From Planctomycetia bacterium (GTDB taxonomy: Bacteria; Planctomycetota; PLA2; JAEUHO01): a stretch of 7,205 nt of DNA. Position 1 is the stretch's first letter. Every line of letters starts with the position of its first letter. The stretch spans positions 1 to 7,205 of the forward strand of contig JAUXCH010000243.1 of the NCBI GenBank assembly GCA_030618975.1, written 5' to 3'. Below, piece after piece: positions 5,257 to 7,205 of this stretch. The notes under the pieces were generated by a model. The model saw nothing but the letters and a program-made list of their open reading frames with translations. It was not told where the DNA came from and did not search any database. The position numbers and the translations under genes were made by a program.

Positions 5257-5367
5257 ATGAAACTCCTGTTCGACGAGAACCTCGCGGCGCGGCTCCTGCG
5301 CTTTCGCGCAGACGAGGTGCGTGCGTTCGTGGAACACGCGGAAACGGCATTCCTGGAACTCGGATGA
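5257..5367 (+). pseudogene. Internally deleted DUF5615 PIN-like toxin, 36 codons
   Basis: The short open frame begins MKLLFDENLAARLLR, the exact N-terminal signature of DUF5615 (Mut7-C/PIN-like) toxins including the acidic DEN at residues 6-8. It continues directly with FRADEVRAFVEHAETAFLELG, which resembles the extreme C-terminus of the same family. Full-length members are roughly 110-120 aa, so about 75-80 residues, including the middle acidic residues of the active site, are missing. The join lies around residues 13-17 (LLRFR), and the reading frame is intact across it. GGGGG sits 6 bases before the ATG, so the peptide could still be translated, but nuclease activity is not expected. Confidence 0.75.
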
Positions 5368-5387
5368 GGGGTTCTGAGCTCGACGAG

Positions 5388-5403
5388 CCGGTTGCCCAAC
5401 CGG
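5388..5403 (+). repeat. Hairpin CCGGTTgcccAACCGG containing an attC-like half-site
   Basis: A perfect 6-bp stem with a 4-base loop lies 21 bases after the deleted toxin. It includes GCCCAAC, which fits the RYYYAAC consensus of integron attC R'' sites, followed by TGATGCACTTGACG, which is attC-like in style. No GTTRRRY partner is found in the next 150 bases. It may simply be a weak terminator hairpin, although it lacks a T-run. Confidence 0.35.
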
Positions 5404-5458
5404 GTGATGCACTTGACGACACTTCGCGCCGCAGGCGATCGCCACGGCGTGGGCGGTA

Positions 5459-5466
5459 GGGAGGAG
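5459..5466 (+). promoter_or_regulatory. Ribosome binding site deciding the GTG start at 5474
   Basis: GGGAGGAG lies 7 bases before the GTG and supports that codon as the start of the zinc-ribbon-like protein. Confidence 0.7.
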
Positions 5467-5473
5467 CGAACAA

Positions 5474-5776
5474 GTGGCGATCCGCTACGATGCAGACGAT
5501 CAGGGGGGCTACGAGGCCGAGTGCCGTGGGTGCGACGTGTTCACCTCGGTGGACGATGTCTGTCTGTGTGCCGACTGCGCCGCCAAGCTCGATCGTGACA
5601 TGATCCGGCAGCGCGCGTGGGAGTACTCGATGACGGCATTCGGCGTGCCTGCCGAGAGGTACGAGGAACTCCGGGAGGCCACCATCTCCAAGTACGGCGC
5701 CGACCTGGAGCTCATCGCTCCGGAGAATCCACGGCCCACGACACGACGCGCACGCCGTCGAAGGGGCAGGCGCTGA
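5474..5776 (+). CDS. Small zinc-ribbon-like protein, function unknown
   Basis: This 100-aa protein starts at GTG. The N-terminal part has C17-x2-C20 and C32-x2-C35 separated by 11 residues, with an extra Cys30 (CRGCDVFTSVDDVCLCADC, 17-35), a likely zinc ribbon or knuckle. It is followed by the helical segment AAKLDRDMIRQRAWEYSMTAFGVP (36-59), an acidic region, and a strongly basic tail (RRARRRRGRR). I have a general memory of similar hypothetical proteins with a CLCADCAAKLDRD segment but know no function. Zinc binding and nucleic-acid contact by the tail are inferences. It stands alone, 106 bases after the deleted toxin and 97 bases before the next gene, with no clear promoter. Confidence 0.75.
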   Translation: MAIRYDADDQGGYEAECRGCDVFTSVDDVCLCADCAAKLDRDMIRQRAWEYSMTAFGVPAERYEELREATISKYGADLELIAPENPRPTTRRARRRRGRR

Positions 5777-5873
5777 GGGTGGCCGGGTTGCCGGCAAGCC
5801 ACTGAGAAAGACGGCGCCGAGTTGCAGTCGGTGATCGGCAAGACGTTCGTCGAGTGGCGGAAAGGCGGTACGG

Positions 5874-6329
5874 ATGCAGGCTGGGAGAGAATCCACGAAT
5901 CAAGACGGAGGTGCCTGGCAAGACGACTTCCCGATTCGCCAGGAAGTCGAGGACGGTTGCGGCAAGCTGCGGGTGTTCACGATCTCGTGTCACGAGGGTG
6001 AGTTCGGGTTCACCGTGAGGGCGGTCGAAGAGGGCCGGCAGGAGGGCGGATACGAGTTCGGGGCCCACAGCGCGACCAGTCCGTACTCGGCATTGGGTCG
6101 GGTGCGATCGAAGATGCGGCGCGGCCTCGCGACACGCTACCTCGGCAGCGCGTCCGGTAGGTTCGACATGCTCCACGACCGGATGAGGGGGCGCATTGAT
6201 TGGAGTGAGACGCGCGGGATCCACGTCGTGGTGGACGGTGTGCCGTTGGACATGGACGACGTGGCGAGGATCTTCAGTTCCTTCGAGGGGTGGGAGTCCG
6301 AGCTGACCATCGTCGATGCCCTGGATTGA
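5874..6329 (+). CDS. Conserved hypothetical 151-aa protein
   Basis: I cannot assign a function. After a probably variable first 16 residues, the core reads DDFPIRQEVEDGCGKLRVFTIS (about 17-38), then YEFGAHSATSPYSALGRVRSKM (about 60-81), and ends with HVVVDGVPLDMDDVARIFSSFEGW (about 118-141). The mix of short beta strands and helices suggests a small soluble alpha/beta protein; no signal peptide or membrane segment is seen. ATG 5874 is the only in-frame ATG before the core, and AAAGG lies 8 bases upstream. Coding support comes from the domain-like sequence and the conserved-looking C-terminal block. The gene ends 43 bases before the pyrophosphatase-like gene on the same strand, so cotranscription is possible. 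Confidence 0.8.
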   Translation: MQAGRESTNQDGGAWQDDFPIRQEVEDGCGKLRVFTISCHEGEFGFTVRAVEEGRQEGGYEFGAHSATSPYSALGRVRSKMRRGLATRYLGSASGRFDMLHDRMRGRIDWSETRGIHVVVDGVPLDMDDVARIFSSFEGWESELTIVDALD

Positions 6330-6372
6330 GGCGCTGGATCTCGGGGCACCGTGTTGGAGCGAGGATCCTCAC

Positions 6373-6741
6373 ATGGGCTTCTGGGCGAGACTCGAGCTGC
6401 TCCTGGGCTCCGGCGAAGTCGTGATCGACAGGCCGCAGGGCTCGACCCATCCGCGATACCCCGACGTCGTCTATCCGCTCGACTACGGATACGTCGAGGG
6501 CACACGCAGCGGAGACGGCCAGGAGGTGGACGTCTGGCGGGGTTCCCTCCCCGGGGCTTCGCTCGTCGGCATCGTCTGCACCGTGGACACACGGAAGGGC
6601 GACACGGAGATCAAGCTTCTCGTGGGTTGCACGGAACAGGAGATCGAGGCTATCGTCCGTTTCCACGATGACGGCGACGGCATGTCGGCAATCACGGTCA
6701 GGAGAGACACCGTCAGGAGAGAGGAGAAGGAGAGATCGTAG
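6373..6741 (+). CDS. Short inorganic-pyrophosphatase-like protein
   Basis: This 122-aa protein resembles family I soluble inorganic pyrophosphatases, which hydrolyse pyrophosphate to phosphate. VVIDRPQGSTHPRYPDVVYPLDYGYVEGT (16-44) matches the beta-barrel segment and the YPxxYGYxxGT signature. SGDGQEVDVW (46-55) lines up with the DGDPxDV metal motif, and VDTRKGDTEIKLLVG with the later Asp/Lys segment. Relative to E. coli PPase the second Asp of DGDPxD is Gln50 and the D-x-K aspartate appears as Glu, while Asp48, Asp53 and the Lys are kept. The protein is about 50 residues shorter than typical PPases, so activity is uncertain. ATG 6373 is chosen over in-frame ATG 6316: it has GAGG 8 bases upstream, begins where homology begins, and avoids overlapping the previous gene. 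Confidence 0.82.
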   Translation: MGFWARLELLLGSGEVVIDRPQGSTHPRYPDVVYPLDYGYVEGTRSGDGQEVDVWRGSLPGASLVGIVCTVDTRKGDTEIKLLVGCTEQEIEAIVRFHDDGDGMSAITVRRDTVRREEKERS

Positions 6742-6774
6742 GCGCTCCACGACGCCGGGGGCCGGGGGCTTCTG

Positions 6775-6790
6775 GCGCGGCGTGCCGCGC
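6775..6790 (+). terminator. GC-rich hairpin after the pyrophosphatase-like gene
   Basis: GCGCGGCGTGCCGCGC forms a perfect stem, 6 bp with a 4-base CGTG loop, 33 bases after the stop at 6741 and 14 bases before the next start. Without a T-run it is a weak terminator candidate and could instead attenuate the downstream gene. Confidence 0.3.
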
Positions 6791-6804
6791 GTTCTCCACA
6801 CGAG

Positions 6805-7176
6805 ATGATGCACGAAGAACCCAGCACGGTGATCGGTTTCAGCGTGTTCGACTCTGTCGAGGACGTGTACGGGTACAACGAGAACGCCTGCTTCGTCGCC
6901 GACAGCGTCGAGTCGGCCGAGGTCTTCAGGGAGAACTGCGGCACGAGCCGAAGTGGTTCCAGGATCGACCCGGTCACCTTGGTCGAGATCATGAGCGACT
7001 ACGGCACGTCGAACGGTGAGTTCGCCATGGAACCGGCCGCGTTTCACCGATTCCGGGCCGTTGCGGACGCGAATGGGGTCCGGTTTCGGGCGACGCCATT
7101 CGACATGGACGACTCGCTGATGGTGGTCGAAGTGGAAGGAACGAGGTCGCCGGACGAAGCGGCGGACGAAACGTAG
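6805..7176 (+). CDS. Conserved-looking hypothetical 123-aa acidic protein
   Basis: I do not recognise this protein. It is acidic and soluble, with segments such as ENACFVADSVESAEVFRENCG (about 26-46), VTLVEIMSDYGTSNGEFAMEP (about 57-77), then AFHRFRAVADANGVRF and TPFDMDDSLMVVEVEG (about 97-112). It has only two cysteines and no membrane segment. Third-codon positions are mostly G/C and the sequence reads like a folded domain, supporting a real gene. Two adjacent ATGs (6805, 6808) are possible starts, and only a weak CGAG precedes them. It lies 63 bases after the pyrophosphatase-like gene on the same strand and may be cotranscribed despite the hairpin between them. Confidence 0.7.
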   Translation: MMHEEPSTVIGFSVFDSVEDVYGYNENACFVADSVESAEVFRENCGTSRSGSRIDPVTLVEIMSDYGTSNGEFAMEPAAFHRFRAVADANGVRFRATPFDMDDSLMVVEVEGTRSPDEAADET

Positions 7177-7179
7177 GGG

Positions 7180-7200
7180 CGGGCCCCGCGTCGAGGCCCG
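7180..7200 (+). terminator. Hairpin after the last gene
   Basis: CGGGCC and GGCCCG form a perfect 6-bp stem with a 9-base loop, 4 bases after the stop at 7176. Only 5 bases of window follow, so a T-run cannot be assessed. Confidence 0.3.
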
Positions 7201-7205
7201 GCTAC

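Noticed and set aside
5432..5443. GGCGATCGCC palindrome resembling the cyanobacterial HIP1 repeat
   Set aside because: A single occurrence in GC-rich DNA; expected by chance and no other cyanobacterial signal is present.
5788..5797. Palindrome TTGCCGGCAA after the zinc-ribbon gene
   Set aside because: Ten bases with no loop and no T-run; not enough for a terminator or operator call.
5138..5896. 252-codon minus-strand open frame
   Set aside because: It is antisense to DUF433, the deleted toxin and the zinc-ribbon gene, has no recognisable domain, and shows shadow-like composition.
6274..7047. 257-codon minus-strand open frame
   Set aside because: It is antisense to the pyrophosphatase-like gene and the 123-aa gene; the plus-strand frames have recognisable or domain-like sequence and it does not.
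4305..7176. Full integron cassette array
   Set aside because: A scan by eye for GTTRRRY/RYYYAAC pairs between the genes found only one half-site, so the array is not called as a mobile element.

Overview
The window is GC-rich bacterial DNA from a Gram-negative organism. An outer membrane with KDO-containing lipopolysaccharide is implied by kdsA, the KDO-8-phosphate synthase gene. The phylum cannot be fixed from sequence alone; a GC-rich environmental lineage such as Gemmatimonadota, Acidobacteriota or Planctomycetota would fit, and this is a guess. I found no rRNA, tRNA, CRISPR array, transposase or integrase.

Region 1 (1-1304, plus strand) is core metabolism. It holds the 3' end of lysA (diaminopimelate decarboxylase), translationally coupled by a 4-base overlap to kdsA. 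This KdsA has the complete metal-dependent ligand set Cys45/His219/Glu256/Asp267. Its N-terminus carries a Thr-Asp repeat encoded by a hexanucleotide tandem repeat.

Region 2 (1439-4066, minus strand) is accessory. It holds a DUF438-hemerythrin-PAS protein (predicted gas or redox sensor), a ribbon-helix-helix VapB-type antitoxin followed by a decayed vapC toxin remnant, and an apparently intact Phd/YefM-ParE toxin-antitoxin operon. The operon has a recognisable promoter with a palindromic operator in its spacer.

Region 3 (4305-7176, plus strand) is a run of small co-directional genes. In order these are a CSCWMCGNPR-motif protein coupled by ATGA overlap to an unrecognised 71-aa protein, a DUF433 antitoxin with an apparently leaderless promoter, a 36-aa in-frame internally deleted remnant of its DUF5615 toxin, a small zinc-ribbon-like protein, an unrecognised 151-aa protein, a short inorganic-pyrophosphatase-like protein with altered metal-ligand positions, and an unrecognised 123-aa protein.

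Overall, this looks like the boundary between a conserved biosynthetic operon and a variable island. Two of the three toxin-antitoxin modules have lost their toxin but kept their antitoxin. The small-gene array is reminiscent of integron cassettes or an accessory-gene hotspot, but only one attC-like half-site was found, so an integron is not demonstrated.
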